The notes: generated by a model not told the origin, from the sequence alone. A stretch of 64,000 nt of DNA from Capitulum mitella (GCA_030062745.1 CP099849.1:10266144-10330143), one strand, 5' to 3'. Positions 22,027-34,750 are shown, counted from the first letter of the stretch. Translations and numbers: made by a program.

Positions 22027-22162
22027 ACTCTGGTGTGTTTTGTCCGGTGGCCGGCTCCAGCTGTTCTTCAGCCGGGAGGATCCGCTGCCACTGGACGACA
22101 TTGACCTGACCGGGTGTCGGATCAGCTCACACCAGGACGGCCGCATCACGGTCGCGAAACAG
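22027..22162 (+). CDS. PH-domain exon of PH/coiled-coil gene
   Basis: The acceptor CCCTCTGTCTCCAG and donor AAACAG/GTGAGG are strong. The exon starts with one base of a split codon and ends in phase 0. It encodes LWCVLSGGRLQLFF, SREDPLPLDDIDL and CRISSHQDGRITVAKQ, matching strands 3 to 6 of a pleckstrin-homology fold (R/K-WxVL-GG-L pattern). It joins in frame to the exon at 33174, which supplies the last strand and the helix with the conserved tryptophan. PH domains bind phosphoinositides or proteins at membranes. The exon carrying the first PH strands is upstream and not identified with confidence. An 11-kb intron follows, containing a TTAA element. Confidence 0.65.
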
Positions 22163-22501
22163 GTGAGGGTATGGAGTGCACTGCTCACCTGGCATTTGTC
22201 AGACTGTTTACCCGATCGGCGTTTTGTGGTTCGAAAGTGTTTTTTTTTCTTTTCATCCGCTGAAGAATATACGGATTATTCCATACAAACGTTCCCATCC
22301 GGGAGCACAACAATATAGCAGCATCTTTTAAAAGGTGAACTGTGTGAGAAGAGGTTTTATTTATTTTTTCACTCATTTATTATTTTTATTTTTTGTAAAA
22401 GCAGCGCAGCAGGTGAGGCCGTAATTGGGAGGGCTGATTAAAGATATCGTATGACTAGATACCAGCCTTATTACACGGGGTCTTCAATGCACGGCCCCAT
22501 T

Positions 22502-22722
22502 GCCGTGTAGCCGGCCAGAGAGGACTCTTTCCTGCCGTGTGGCCTGTCGGGGGGAGGGGGCTCTCTCGTGCCGTGTGCCCTGCGGGGGGGGGAGGAGGCT
22601 CCCTCGTGCCGTGTGGCCTGTCGGGGGGAGGGGGCTCTCTCGTGCCGTGTGGCCGGCCAGAGAGGACTATCTCGTGCCGTGTGGCCTGTCGGGGGGAGGA
22701 GGCTCTCTCGTGCCGTCCGGCG
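22502..22722. repeat. 36-bp G-rich minisatellite, about 6 copies
   Basis: Units of about 36 bases alternate between a GTGTGGCCTGTCGGGGGGAG form and a GGCCGGCCAGAGAGGACT form, separated by CTCTCTCGTGCC. It lies in the intron after the PH exon. All three + frames stay open because of the period. Confidence 0.85.
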
Positions 22723-23990
22723 GGGTACAGCAGCTGCTGTCAGCCGGCTGAAGCGGCAGGGGAGCGCTTCATTGCCTAGGCGATGCTCCAGTGTGGCGGT
22801 CTCCGGTCCTCGATAAAAACTCGCCAGTCTAATACACGCTGGCCCCAGCTGGGCTGCCGATCGTCCCGCGGAGAGCGGTCCCGGTCACATGTATAGTTAC
22901 TGCACAGTGACCCCCTCCACGTGGCATTCGGTCAGTCGGCGTTCGCGTGCCACCAGCGTCTCTGTCGGTGCGTCTGCGGCTGGTGCACCGATACCCGACA
23001 CCGGGCTCGTTACCGCGAGAATGGAAGCAACAGCCATAACCGACCAGAAATGGTTCTGTCAACATTGCGCTGGTCGTGGACATGTTTATATTCATGTACG
23101 TGATTTTCGTGAAGTGAGGAAGCTGTGTGCTAGAGTAATAGAAATTGGCTCATGTGGTCTAATATTCTTTGCTCAATATTTATCCCACTTGCCGCCGTTC
23201 TCTGTTTTCATTAGCGGAAACCGGTTTTCGTTTTGTACATCGTGAATTTAATGCTTGTGACATTTTTTTTTTGTTATGCAGCGCTAAGACATGTAAATGG
23301 GCTCAGTTGAACGAGCAGTGGAGTGACACACCCCACACATTCACGTGTGGCGAAACCTACTCAGAGCAGTGCACTCTAAATCGGGGCCACGTTGTCACCC
23401 CCAAATAGGTCCCTGTCCCTACCGCAGAATCCCAGAGGATGATAGACAAGGACTCTCTGACTCTACAAAGTATCTCTGGCCAGTACCCCGAGCGATGACC
23501 GGGAAGCCCCGGAGGTCCTGTTTCGGTTTGCGCTGTTACCGCCGTGTGCGTGGTGCGGCCGGCAAGGCGTGTCGGCGCTGTCTTCCGGCCCCCTGCGGCG
23601 GCAAGGTCGTGTCGCCAGCGGCGCCGGTAAACACAGCCGGACCCGGTTTACAAACAGGCTGCTAACTATGCTGGCCGCCGCCGCCCCGGCTCTGCTCGGG
23701 CCTCAGGGCCCGGTCGTACGTCACCGCGCGAGAATTGCCCTTCACCGCTGCCGCCGACTCCGACACGGCGAGAAAATCGCCCTCTGCGGGGACCGTGTGC
23801 TGCGGACTCGCAGAGGTTTTCGTTTCCGTGCCGTTGGTGGGGTATAGGCTGTTAAGGTTGTTAAGGTGTAGGTTCCATCACTGAACGCAAAACTCAGGCA
23901 GAAAAACCGTGAAAAGTGTCTTAGGTTAAAGAAAATAGAGTTTGTGTGGATCCCAGTTTACAACTTAAACCATGAACATTTCAAGCCCAC
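22723..23990. other. Intron of PH gene, GC-rich, no exon recognised
   Basis: No supportable exon. Frames near 23345-23850 are Arg/Cys/Pro-rich and follow base composition, without domain features. Confidence 0.3.
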
Positions 23991-23996
23991 ATGCGA

Positions 23997-24440
23997 AGAG
24001 AGAAAGAGAGAGAGAGAGAGAGAGAGGGAGACTGCACAGTAAAGCAAAAGCGAAATGAGCAAAACAAGGAAGTAAAGCAAAAAGGAAATGTAGCTAAAAG
24101 AGGAAGAAAGAGGTCATGCGACATAGCACATTTTAATAAAAAAAAACATGAGCATAGATAAATACGGAAAAAGAAAGAAAGTAGATAGAAAAAGGCCGAT
24201 GGCATTGGATGAGTTAAGGCAATGCATAAAAAGAAAAGTGATAGAAAACAGAATGCAGGGAAAAGAAGAAAGAGGCGTGGAAAAGAAAAAGAAAGAAGGA
24301 AAAAAGACTGGGAAAAGGGGAGGAAAACATGGGGAAAGGATGGAGGAAGGGAGAGAGAAAAATGGGGGAAAAGAAGGGGAGAAAGATAGACAGATGGAGA
24401 GGAGGAGGGGAAGGGAAAGAAAGAGAGGAGGAGTTGACGT
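23997..24440 (+). repeat. Polypurine tract with (GA)n
   Basis: The + strand is almost entirely A and G for several hundred bases, starting with (GA)n at 24000-24030 and densest at 24250-24430. Long purine runs of this sort can form triplex (H-DNA) structures. The Lys/Glu-rich + and Phe/Ser-rich - frames are by-products. Confidence 0.8.
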
Positions 24441-25274
24441 CGGCGGCCTTTGTCCTGAGACAATCGGCGGGAGTGTTGTGTGTTGCCGGTCGTGTTTGCT
24501 CGCCGCCGATGTGTACTGGCCGTGTAAACTGGGCCCGCGGCCCGCCGCTGCCGCCGCCGCCGCCGCCGCCTCGCCGTCAGTCAGCGGCGCCGCCCGAGCT
24601 GGGGCACGCGCCCCGGCGGCCGGCGGGCAGACAGGTGTCCGGCTCGCCGCTCCCAGTCACAGGTGAGACGCTGATTCTCCTGGCGTCGTGCTGGTCAGGT
24701 CTGCTGGTCAGGCGTGCTGCTGGTCTGGTCAGGCGGCAGATGAGGGCTTGTCGGGAAGCCGCTGGCATTGTTAGAGCGCCGACGATGCCCCGCGGCGAGT
24801 TTGAACAGTCAGGTTACGGGCGCTGTCTGCCTCCCAGCGTGCTTACGTTCGCAGGCTGTCGGCTGGCGTTCTCGGGAGCACTGACGTGCTGAAGGTTCTG
24901 CTGGAGTTTCTGCAGTGCTGGCGTGGCAGGGTGTTGTTGCAGCCCCTGAAATACCCTGACGTGCCATCGCATTGTTCTGTTTTGCACAGCACCGTTGATT
25001 TCGACGGCCCGTTGACTTCACCGAGAGGCCTGATCTGATGCCAGACGGCCCGAAACTAAAGCGGTCCGGTTGCAATGGCTCGGAAACGTTTTTAGCTACC
25101 GTCAAGCTGAGACATTGATAGCAAATCTTGCTTTGGCGGTAGCGTAGCAAAGCAACGGATCATCTGCTCCTTGCTGACGCAATGCTCATTTGATCCTTCT
25201 TATTGGACGGTTTAAATATCCATTCATTTCACATCTAGATCATCAGGAAATCTGCATCAGTAACGCGATGGTTC
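24441..25274. other. CpG-rich island in PH gene intron, with (CCG)n
   Basis: A GC-rich segment includes a CCG run at 24548-24575 and CACAG/GTGAGA, a donor-like site, at 24661-24663. It could hold an internal promoter or first exon (proline-rich frame LPPPPPPPRR), but no downstream partner is clear. Confidence 0.3.
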
Positions 25275-26499
25275 TTAACCCTATTCCCGGCAGGAGGGGG
25301 GGCTGAATTCGCCCCCCTCGGGTTTTTTGCTTGCCAATTCCAAGCTTTTTGACACAGCTTCATAAAACTTAATGACTTTTCCTAGCTATCTTTTCTACGC
25401 ATTGTGACAAAATTTCAAAATTCTGTAATCTGTTATTCCAAGGGCGGAGCCAGGCAACGTTTTTGGGAGGCACCTCAGGCCATTTTTGGCCCTGTTCAGG
25501 GTAAAAGGAAAATGACTGCCAAAAAAAGCGTTTTTAAGATAGAACTTAAAACTTTATACGGATGTATAGGTATAGTTTGGCAACATACAAATACAAGTTT
25601 GTTCGTCTGAGGTCAATTTACAAGGTCAGGTCGAAGTCAAAAGTCAAAATTTGGTTTTATAGTAATAAGTTCGGTGCCATTTTTTCAAAATGCCAAACCC
25701 AGAACATATATGACGTAGAAGGTTGCCCTCTACTTGTGCACCAAGTTTCAAGCTTGATATCAGGTCGGGTCACGGAACTTTGACCTAAAATGTCAGTGAG
25801 TGTACCCTATATGACAATAGTCGTAAAATGGAATTGTTGAAATAGCGTGAAGTCAGCTTGATCGAAAACGTTTACAGGTAATATTTAATGCACACAAGAT
25901 TATTACAAGTGACCCCAAGGTCACTGAACGTCATTTTAAGGTCAAAGGTCACAAGTTGATCTGAAGAGCATGCGACCATGACAGTTCCCCTTTTTCATGA
26001 CCCTGGCACCGCCTATGCCAACATTATACAAACTTCGTAATGACGATTTGCATTTGTTTGGCATATCATGACTAACAGAAGCCGAAAAGGAGTTGAAACC
26101 TTTTTTGTTCATACAGTTTTTGAAAAACAACTAATCCTCGTATTTTCGAAACCCTGTGAACGCCCATGAATTTTCTCAAAATTTCAAATGTGTGCACCAA
26201 TGGTAAAAGTCTTATCCATAATCCCTCGATTCGTGCCAATTTCATCGAAATCGGTCCATAAATAAAGAAGTTATAACAAGTCCAAAATTGCCCCTCATCT
26301 TGATATTTCTGGCCCCTGTATCCACCCCTTTCAAAATTTTGAAAATTTCTTTTGTTAATAAGTATAGTTTACGTCATGGGAAATCGATTGCCGTTTGTTG
26401 CAATGAAATCGGTTGTGAAGTTCTCGAGATCTCAGGGGGGGCCGAATCCCCCCTGCCGGGGATCAGCCATGCCGTGTAGCCCTCCGGGAATAGGGTTAA
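25275..26499 (-). mobile_element. TTAA family 1 element, copy 3 (complete)
   Basis: TTAA at 25275-25278 and 26496-26499, ends CCCTATTCCCGG and CCGGGAATAGGG. Orientation is opposite to copies 2, 4 and 5. It is inserted in the large intron of the PH/coiled-coil gene. Confidence 0.9.
25939..25951 (+). promoter_or_regulatory. Perfect DR1 motif in element copy 3
   Basis: AGGTCA-A-AGGTCA at the same internal position as the second DR1 of copy 1. It lies inside the PH gene's large intron, about 6.7 kb before the internal first exon at 32640. Confidence 0.5.
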
Positions 26500-27879
26500 A
26501 GGTGTGTGGTAATATTTTCAGTCCCCGATACCGGCACTCCTGTAATGATTAACTATCATTTTACGTGTGTTCTCCCCGACGACACACAAAAAAGCGGTGA
26601 CGCAGTTGTGTTGCGACAATATCAAAATGTGAGTGCTTTGATGTTTTCGGCTCAATAGTTCATGCGCCTTTTTCCTTTGAAAACGAGTAGTTTGTTATGT
26701 GGACCATCGCTCCAGATATTAATGTAAGTCAATGATTTAAACGTACATGCATTCTAAACTGCCGGACGTTAGCTGTAAACAAGAAAGAAGCATTGTCAAG
26801 TTTTGATGAGATTGCCTCCGAAACATACGAAAACCGTTTAGAATGCCAGGCCTCTAAGAAATGATATTGTTCGATTGCATTGCTTTGCGCATAAAGGGGC
26901 TTATTACCAATATGGGCAGACATCATAAATTATATGAGATATATCTACAATATCAAGCCCTGACACCTTCCAGACCATATCTATAATTATTCTTCCTGGC
27001 CTCGCGGCTGTTGCGTCCAGTGTTTGGTATCTGGTTGTTCAGTCTCTTATTTCTTTTCTCGTTGTCTCCAGTTTCTTGTTGCCTCCGCTCTCTTGTCGCT
27101 TCCCTCTTGTCTCCGGTCTCAGGACTGCGTTGTCCGGTTTGCCACCTGCGTTATCCGGTCTTGGTGTCTGGTGTCCAGTCTATGTTTTCTGATCTCTGGT
27201 CTGTGGTATGTGGTCTGAGGTCCGCGATGTGCGGTCTCCGGTCTGTGGACTGGTCTCTGGCCTCTGGTCCGCGGTCTCTGATCCCCGGTCCGCGGTCTCT
27301 GACCTCCGATTTCCGGTTTCTAAACGGACGTCGATTGAGTGTAAAGCGGACGACGGCCGGATCCGGCTGCCGAGCCGCCTGCCGTCGGCAGCACGTGCGA
27401 CGAGTCGGCGGCGACGTGTGGCATGTAACGAGCGGACGCGGCGCCGGCCGAGCGACTGAGAGGACGTCATTTCCCTGCCGGCGACAGGCCTCCGAGCAAT
27501 CGTGCTGACAGAGGCGAAGAGAGCGGAACAGAGCGGGGCAAGGGGGCGCCGGCTGAGGCAGATCGAAATAGAAGACTGGTACAGAAAAACGCAACGCAAC
27601 GTGAGATAGCGGACAAGAATGGCAGTGACAGAGCAGAGCAGAACGGAGCACAGCGTCAAAGCCTGGCACGAAGAGACCGGAATGAAGCGCCCAACGAAGG
27701 TGGGAACTGCCTTGACTCAGACGTTGTGACAGAAAAACCATCAGCAATCCAAAACCAAACGTACCAAAAGGACAGAAAGCAAACAGCCTCAATGGACAAT
27801 GAAAGAGAAATCAAAACAGAGCACAACACTTTTAGGCAGCAAAAGCAGCACGGACAAACAGGAGCATAGGAGCACTCAA
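26500..27879. other. Intron stretch with degenerate GGTCTCTGG repeats
   Basis: From about 27040 to 27310 the sequence is built of short degenerate units such as GGTCTCTGG, CCGGTCTGTGG and GGTCCGCGGTCTCTGA. A CpG-rich patch follows at 27330-27470. Long frames on the - strand are a result of this repetition. No exon is supported. Confidence 0.45.
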
Positions 27880-27990
27880 AAAAAATGTCTGGGGGGCGGG
27901 AAAAGACATTTCTCCCCTTAGGGCTAAAGTTAAATTTCCCAAAAATGGCAGGCCATGACCCTCCTCCCATGCCCTTGACGTTTCCATGGG
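27880..27990. repeat. Short G-rich dispersed element, copy B
   Basis: Related to 15269-15410 and 63210-63328: AAAAATGTC, a G-run, TTAAATTTCCCAAAAATGG, CATGACCC, and a C-rich edge. This copy is the most diverged at its outer edges. Confidence 0.5.
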
Positions 27991-30900
27991 TATGGGAACA
28001 AGGGCAAAAAGCGCCGTGCAATGAGGCGGAGATAGACATGGCTACAGGACATGTTTACTCTCCGGGCTGATGTACGTCCCACGGGTGAAAACAATCGGAT
28101 GGGGCCGTTTATAGATGCTTTCCAGCACCGGTCAACTTCTCTAACATTGATTGTCACAGTTCAGGCAGTATGGCTGTTCTCCGTACACATCATTTAGCAG
28201 AAAATGTTGTTGATTTCAGCGCTATGTTATTGTCGGAATGACAGCACGAATATTGCTCGCCGAGGAATTCTAGTTACGTATCCTGCCAACGTGATCAAAG
28301 TTGGCAATGAGCTGGACTGAACTGATCTAACCGACTGCTCGAAATGAAATAAGTTCCAATGCTCTGTTTAGGCTCCCATTAAATACTGAGACCAGATGCT
28401 CACTAAACGTTTAGACTTCCCTCTGTCGATGAAAAGCGTTTACCCGAATGGATGTACCGTGGAAATGCGGTCACACGAAGAGTACCTTACTTTTTCTCAA
28501 CGGGTCGACCTGAGCAAAGCAATCATGAAGTGCAGAGCACATGGACAATGGGATTGGATCTTCATGTCAAACAATGCCTATTGCCTAGAAATCAAAGATG
28601 AGACACATCTCAGCTCCGCTTTGGAATGAATGTTATACCCTGAAATGAAGAAATGCAAATGATTGGCATTTCATCCATCCAATCAAGAAGAGGGAAAAAC
28701 ATTTCAGTTTGTCCGCAAAAAAAATATTGAGGACAAGGGTTGAAAACTTTACGTTCACAAGTCCTGCTTAACTGTTTATGAGGGTCTCGTCATCGTGGCT
28801 GTCGATTTTTGTACAAAAATGAAAATTTTCTGGGAGACTACGAGAAGCGCAAGCTTCAAGTTACCGTTGTAACTGTAAACAAGTGAGAAAGAAATGCGCA
28901 AAGATTGTTCTTTCTGGTTTGGTACCGCCGCATATTGGTATCATTCATTTCCCCACATTTCTTCAGCACGTTAGACGCTCAGACGTCCGAACAACGGAAG
29001 ATGATTTTGTGCCGCCGACTTTTGACGGCGGGCCCTGGTTCATCGCCAACGCAACTTCAAGTCATGGTAGAGTGGCGAGCAGGCCGCCGGTTCGAATCCC
29101 GGTGAATGCATGACGGAGCCATGCACGTCTTTTCCATGATGAAATACATCATGGATCACTTTCAGCTTGGATTTCATACATCACGACCATAATTTTATTT
29201 CCTACTAATTTTTGCATTTGCGTCATGGCGAAAATTGCCGACTGCTCTATACCCTATAACGGTTGCCTGTTGTTATCGCCTGTGGGTAAAACATTGAAAA
29301 AATTAATGTACCAGCATTAAACATTGGCCCGTTTTTCTTTGCTGTTTTTTTATTCAGGGGGACCAAATAATTTCTGAACACAACATAAAGTGACAAGAAC
29401 CTTGTCAGCTAGCCAAAAAGCAATTGCTTTCCCTCAAACACCACAAAGAGAGTTACCTAGCATTCTCCCTGGTTCTCTTTTTCGACATTGCACATTGCCA
29501 AGGCAAACATCACTGTTCCAGATCGACACATTGCCAGGGTTTCTGATCTTCTTTCATGATTTAAGGCTTGAATTGAGTTTGGGACTCGAAAAATCAGCTG
29601 ATGTACGCACCTGCGAAACCGGTGAAACATGTCAGTCACAGCGGGCCGTCACGGGAACGATAATGGCCGCCGGAAAATTCCTGGCGACATTAATGCCTAC
29701 CAAAGTTAATTCCTCTTACACCAACGTCGGGTACCTTGCCAGGAGAAGCCAGTGCTAAATTGCGATATCCTGGGCCAACCTGACTAACTGAAACCACCAA
29801 GATAGTTACTTTAAATGCTGTAAACCAAAAATTGTTTCACAATTACTGACAAGTCATTTGTGTCACCAAATGATATGCTGTACTTGTTATCATCGACGGC
29901 ATCAGTACATCCTGGGTGTTTACGATCTCTGTTGGCCGTAAGTTTTTCGCGAACGGGCCTGGGCATGGATTTACTTTGAAACTTGGGGCCGTCCATCAAT
30001 TTCATAGGAAATGCTTGGTGGGATACGCTCAGTGGCGTATGCAAACAAAGGTGATGGATTACTTCAGACATTCAGTTAACGATGACGATCCGCTCCCAGC
30101 ATCGTACGAAAATTTGCCTTGGTTTGGTTGGTGCCAAGGCTGCTCCGCGCTCAGCTCTGAAATCGAGCTAGCCCGTGACGTGTTGCTCGGCCCATGCAGT
30201 GCATTCGTGCGATGAAACAGCTCTGTTCAGTACATACCGTTCTGATTCCGACAGCACTGATACTCCTCGTCGGACGGTGTCGCCAGCCGAGTCAGCTCTG
30301 TTCAGCATATGTTGGTATTATCGCAACCAACAGCGATGATATGTTTCAGCAGCCAAAGCTGCAAGCAGCGCCAGAGGGCTCCTACCAAGTGACGAGTCCT
30401 GGAAGGTACATGCAAAAACGCGGCCTGCCGATATTTGCACAGTCAAAGTATAGTTCTGCATAACGTAAACCATGCTTGCCTCGTACCATTTTTTTTTTAC
30501 TCGCTGCAGCGCACCTTTCCATGCGTCAGTTTTAACCAGATTTGAAAAGCATTCCACGCTTGTAACTTCTGATGCCTAAATTTCCGAACTGTCATGCTGA
30601 CAAGCATGTTCAGGTTTTCTTGTGTTCCTGTTTCTAGTTTCTTTGCAGCCTTTCCCGGAAGGCATCAACCAGGTTGGTCAACTGCAGTCACCCGCTTTGT
30701 TGTGTGTTGCTCTTGTATTTACAAATGCAGGATCAATATACATATAAAGGATAATACATATACATATACATATACAATCATACACATATTCAAATACAAC
30801 TAAAGGATCACTGGAGGTTCGCTGACACAGGGAGCGATGTGGTGTTCACAGTTCAGCTGACATGTCACTTCACTGACAATGCAAACAAATGGAAAGTTGA

Positions 30901-32097
30901 ACCCTAACCGCATACTTGGTATGTCGATAAATCATCATCCGGTTACTGACTTACTTGTCTGTCAAACCTGAGGCTCGTTGAATTGAGCCGCCATGAACTG
31001 TTTCAAGGACAAAATGTAGAAATATTACCGCCTAACTCCACGTGAGATACATATTAGCATGCAATCTTATGAAAACGACAAATGCATTTCTATATTTCTA
31101 TGGCTTGCATCTCAGAATCAAGGTATGGCTGCAGATGGGAGATTGTCTGGCTCTGACGTCCAGCTGGCGCGGATCATCATCAAACCTCAATACAGGCGTG
31201 AGGCTGCAGACGGAAACATTCTTACTTTGACCGTAACGACATGACAGTCAGACAGACACAATGACAAACCAGCTCCTTAGACAGATATAAACCGGGATCT
31301 GGCAAAATACCGCTTCATAACCAAGAGATGAAATGGATCGAGCTCGGCGGCAATAATATTCCATTGGTGCAGACGGTGGATGTAGGCCACCGTGCGTTGG
31401 AAGGGCCAGGTCTGAGATTTTCACAGCTTCTCTCTGGACCGACGGCGCCGCCCACTGCTCGCTGGGACGGGGCGCCCGGCTGGTCTTGCTTTACCCGCCG
31501 GATGAGGATCCGAAGAACCTGACAGACGCAGACTGAAGGCGGCGATGGACTCTCGCGTTTCCCGATTTTGAATCCCATTATCGCTTCGCGTGTTTCCTGC
31601 CCTCACTTCCAGGCTTGTGATCTTTGCCGTATTTATTATAAGTCAAGATAGGATCTCAACTCACTAAGTTCAGCTCTTTTGAGCGTTCTGTTGGCCTTGT
31701 GAGCCGGCACGGAATTAAAGGCTTCCATGGAATTAAAGGCGCATATGACCCTGCTTCAAGTCATTATACTCTGTCGGCTGACGAGGAACACCGTCATCGG
31801 TCAGGTGGTCCGTATCGGTGGTCGCGTGACGTTTCCGAGATAAAGGTACTCCCGATTGCGAAGAGGCCGTTCGCCGATAAGATTGGCAGCGATCACGGCT
31901 CAGCCCGCGCTGCGACCCGGCGCAGATCAAGTCGGCTCTTCTCCTCCGCCGAGGTATTTGGCGTGTGGTGTTTATCCTCCACCTGGCTCGGGCCACTCGC
32001 GGCGCGGTAAACACCGGCTCTCCGTACCGGGAAGCACCGACCCAGAACGTGGCACGCAGATTCAACGCTCAACTTGTTGCAAGAGGAGTGGGCAGAC
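27991..32097. other. Intron of PH gene, no exon recognised
   Basis: A 77-codon + frame at 28396-28629 (YLTFSQRVDLSKAIMKC, WDWIFMSNNAYCLEIK) looks protein-like but has no recognised domain or obvious splice partner. Other frames are short. A truncated tRNA-like sequence lies at 29065-29099. Confidence 0.35.
29065..29099 (+). repeat. tRNA-like A-box and B-box remnant
   Basis: TGGTAGAGTGG fits the RNA polymerase III A box and GGTTCGAATCC is a perfect B box, but only 13 bases separate them, too few for a tRNA with an anticodon arm. It is best read as a truncated tRNA pseudogene or tRNA-derived SINE piece. Confidence 0.5.
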
Positions 32098-32352
32098 GAT
32101 AAGACGTTATTCGGCGGCAGGAGCAGTCGGTGTGTACCAGAAGGCACCGCCTGCGGATTTGGGCCTCCCTGATGCAAGTGAGAAACGAGGTTCGTTACTT
32201 GTGAGAAACGGAGAAGTGGATAGAAGATAAAACGTTAGTCGGCGGCGAGAAAGAGCAGTTGGTGTGTACAAGAAGGCACCGCCTGCGGATTTGGACTTCC
32301 CTGGTGCCAGTGAGAAACGAGCTCTGTTACTTGTGAGAAAAGGAGCGAACCT
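32098..32352 (+). repeat. Tandem duplication, unit about 127 bp
   Basis: Two adjacent copies share AGAAGGCACCGCCTGCGGAT and GTGAGAAACGAG in order (32098-32226 and 32227-32352), roughly 85-90% identical by eye. The pair lies about 290 bases before the candidate start codon at 32640 and may overlap a promoter. Confidence 0.8.
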
Positions 32353-32639
32353 TGGTCAGTGCCGCGGCGCCCTCCGTCTCCCGTAAGGGGCCAGCTGTTT
32401 GTTAACAGGACGGTGAACACGGTGACAATAGGGGACGCAGCTTGGTCCCACTCTAGTGGCGACGACTGGATCTCGTGCGTGAAGGGCTGAGTCCTGCCCC
32501 GACTGGACGGAAGGGCTGGACTCCGGCTGGACTCTGCTTGTGGAGTCCGCCGGGCTTCTCTCGGGAAACGGGAGGAGGGTCTGCGTTACGAGTCCCTGTC
32601 GCGTGCCCGGCACGCCTGACCCGGTCTGGACGGACCGCC

Positions 32640-32744
32640 ATGCTCTCCAAGTTTGGGAGGTACCTCAAGCGCCGGCGGCGGATCGTCCGCGGGCCCGTGA
32701 GGAGAAGCGTCAGCACCGCCGATTTCCGAAAAAGGACGAACCGA
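32640..32744 (+). CDS. Possible internal first coding exon of PH/coiled-coil gene
   Basis: ATG 32640 in a good context (ACCGCCATGC) opens a 35-codon frame, MLSKFGRYLKRRRR then RRSVSTADFRKRTNR, ending in phase 0 at donor CCGA/GTAAGA. The exon at 33174 also starts in phase 0. Joined to the downstream exons it gives a 348-residue protein with no frame break (1047 coding bases including stop). Including it between the exons at 22027 and 33174 would split the PH fold, so it is better seen as an alternative start giving a basic N-terminus and a form lacking most of the PH domain. No acceptor supports it as an internal exon. Confidence 0.5.
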
Positions 32745-33173
32745 GTAAGAGATGAAACTGCGTCAGCGGTAGGCAACCAATGCTAAAAAATGTAGGGAAT
32801 ATCAACGCCAAAAATTCGGTAGTATTAACAAATGTCTAATGTAGCTTGCATCGCCACAATCATTCCGTAGCTTATAGGCAAGGAACATCTGCTAACGTGT
32901 AAGACACATCGTTTAGCGTGTTGTTATGTGCATTCCCTGCCATGAAAAACATATAACGAGACATGCCTAAAATTTAATATGGCCTCTTGAATGATTCGTT
33001 GAAATTTAACACGCATATAAAGAATGCCGATTGGAATGGGTAAATAAAAGTTGTCTTTGGCAATAAGATATCGCTCAAGACATTGTCACACTGCCTTGCG
33101 CAGCGTGAATTCTGGCGCGTTTCTTTTGCGTGGTTCCCATTAAGTGAAGCGAAGGTGATTTCCTTTATTTCAG

Positions 33174-33407
33174 GGTGAGCCAGTGGCCGTGTTCTACTCG
33201 TCTGATGAGAACGACTGGAGCGCCGCTCTGCGGGAGGTGGCCGAACCACACCGGCTGAGCCTGGAGGGCCTCAACCTGGAGGTGGCTGGTAGTCTGGACG
33301 ACGACATGAACTCCAAACAGCCGTCTGACAGCCGACAACAGCTACTAGAGGAGGTCCTGCAAACCAAGGAGCTGCTGCAAAGCAAACAGAAGCACAAGAA
33401 TAGCGGG
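33174..33407 (+). CDS. Exon of PH/coiled-coil gene: PH C-terminal helix and first coiled coil
   Basis: Acceptor TTTATTTCAG and donor AGCGGG/GTAAGG, phase 0 at both ends, 78 codons. GEPVAVFYSSDENDWSAALR gives the last PH strand and the C-terminal helix with its hallmark tryptophan. An acidic linker (LEVAGSLDDDMNSKQ) and a heptad-like helix (LLEEVLQTKELLQSKQKH) follow. The helix suggests dimerisation or a partner-binding coiled coil. The protein family is not recognised. Confidence 0.8.
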
Positions 33408-34750
33408 GTAAGGCGACAAACATATTGAACGTTCTTGGTGTAGTGAGAGGACAGGATGCAAATAAGTATGTGGAAATGGCTCACGATGTTGTCTCAGTAA
33501 AGCATCATTCATAAGGCGACAGGACTCCGACTGTCAGAAGGCTATGACGTCACGTCTTAGAATGTAAAACAAAACATGCACACATGCATTGGAAGGGGGG
33601 GGGGGAATTCGCTCCGATTTTTGTAAATGACACAAACGAAAACACATAGAGACCTGTTTTTTGTCGGCTTTCAAATAATCGAACAGCGTGTTGTTAAAAA
33701 GGTCAGGTTTTCCCGGGTGAAATAGTGCGTACAAATCGATGGTGAGGTGGACTGAGAATGTTTCCAAGGGGTGCCTTTATGTTGATAGTGAAGGCTGCTT
33801 ATCTTATATGTAGTGGTATTTATTAAAAGGTAAAGGCCATGCAAGGTAATTTAGGTCAGTCTAGGTCAGCGCCGTGCTAGGCCACTTAGTAAAACCCAGC
33901 TTAATTTTTCGGTTGTTTTTGTTTAAGATGAATTGGAAAAATGGTGACAACGACAATATATCATACAAAAGTTACATTCATTATCGAATACCGTAACAAC
34001 AATGGCAATGTCCGATGACATAAGATGACCTCACATTCCAACCAATTCCATGGCGACTTCTGCTAACAGTGTATTTGCCAAACCGCATTCAAATAATGAT
34101 GGAATATAACTAACTGGTATACGATTCGTCCAAAAGTCACTCCAATCAGTCGCTTTGATGAAATGCGCTATGTAAATATTTACACGTATGTGTGACCTAA
34201 GTTCGAACGCTTCTGTCCCTTGGTTTCGTTTCGTGGTTAACTGCATCAACCACGTCTGTTATGTGCAACTGTTTTGTGACCCCCATAAAACACGGGCATG
34301 AGTAAGAGAAACGGCCTCAAAACCAAACTGGTAAATTTAAGCACATTTTCCCCAATTTGACCCCGATAACCATGGCCTAAGGTAACCAAATTTACACTAA
34401 GAAGAGAGCTACCTATAGCCCCACCCACCTTGAAGATTCTGCGTTTCTAGCATTTATATTTGCTGAGATCGTGGGGGCGGATACCCCCTTCCAGGGCAAG
34501 TTTTCCCAGATGCCTTTCAGTGCGCGTGTTAATAAGATTTAGGTATTTCATATGTTCAACATCTTAAACAGCCTCACCCTCCAGTACCTCGTACCTCTCA
34601 GTACCATGTGAAAGTTACCTACTGGTCGGTTTTGGCGTGCGTTACTTTTAACGGACATCTCAGTACTATGGGCCGCTCCCATTGGTTCTTGCTTTGTTAC
34701 GGCGGGTCAGGCGCCTGAATCCAATGGCCCTGACGCTGTCTGTCGCACAG

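Noticed and set aside
24148..24666. 172-codon Lys/Glu-rich frame
   Set aside because: Translation of the polypurine tract, then a CCG run.
29065..29099. Functional tRNA gene
   Set aside because: A and B boxes are only 13 bases apart, leaving no room for an anticodon arm.
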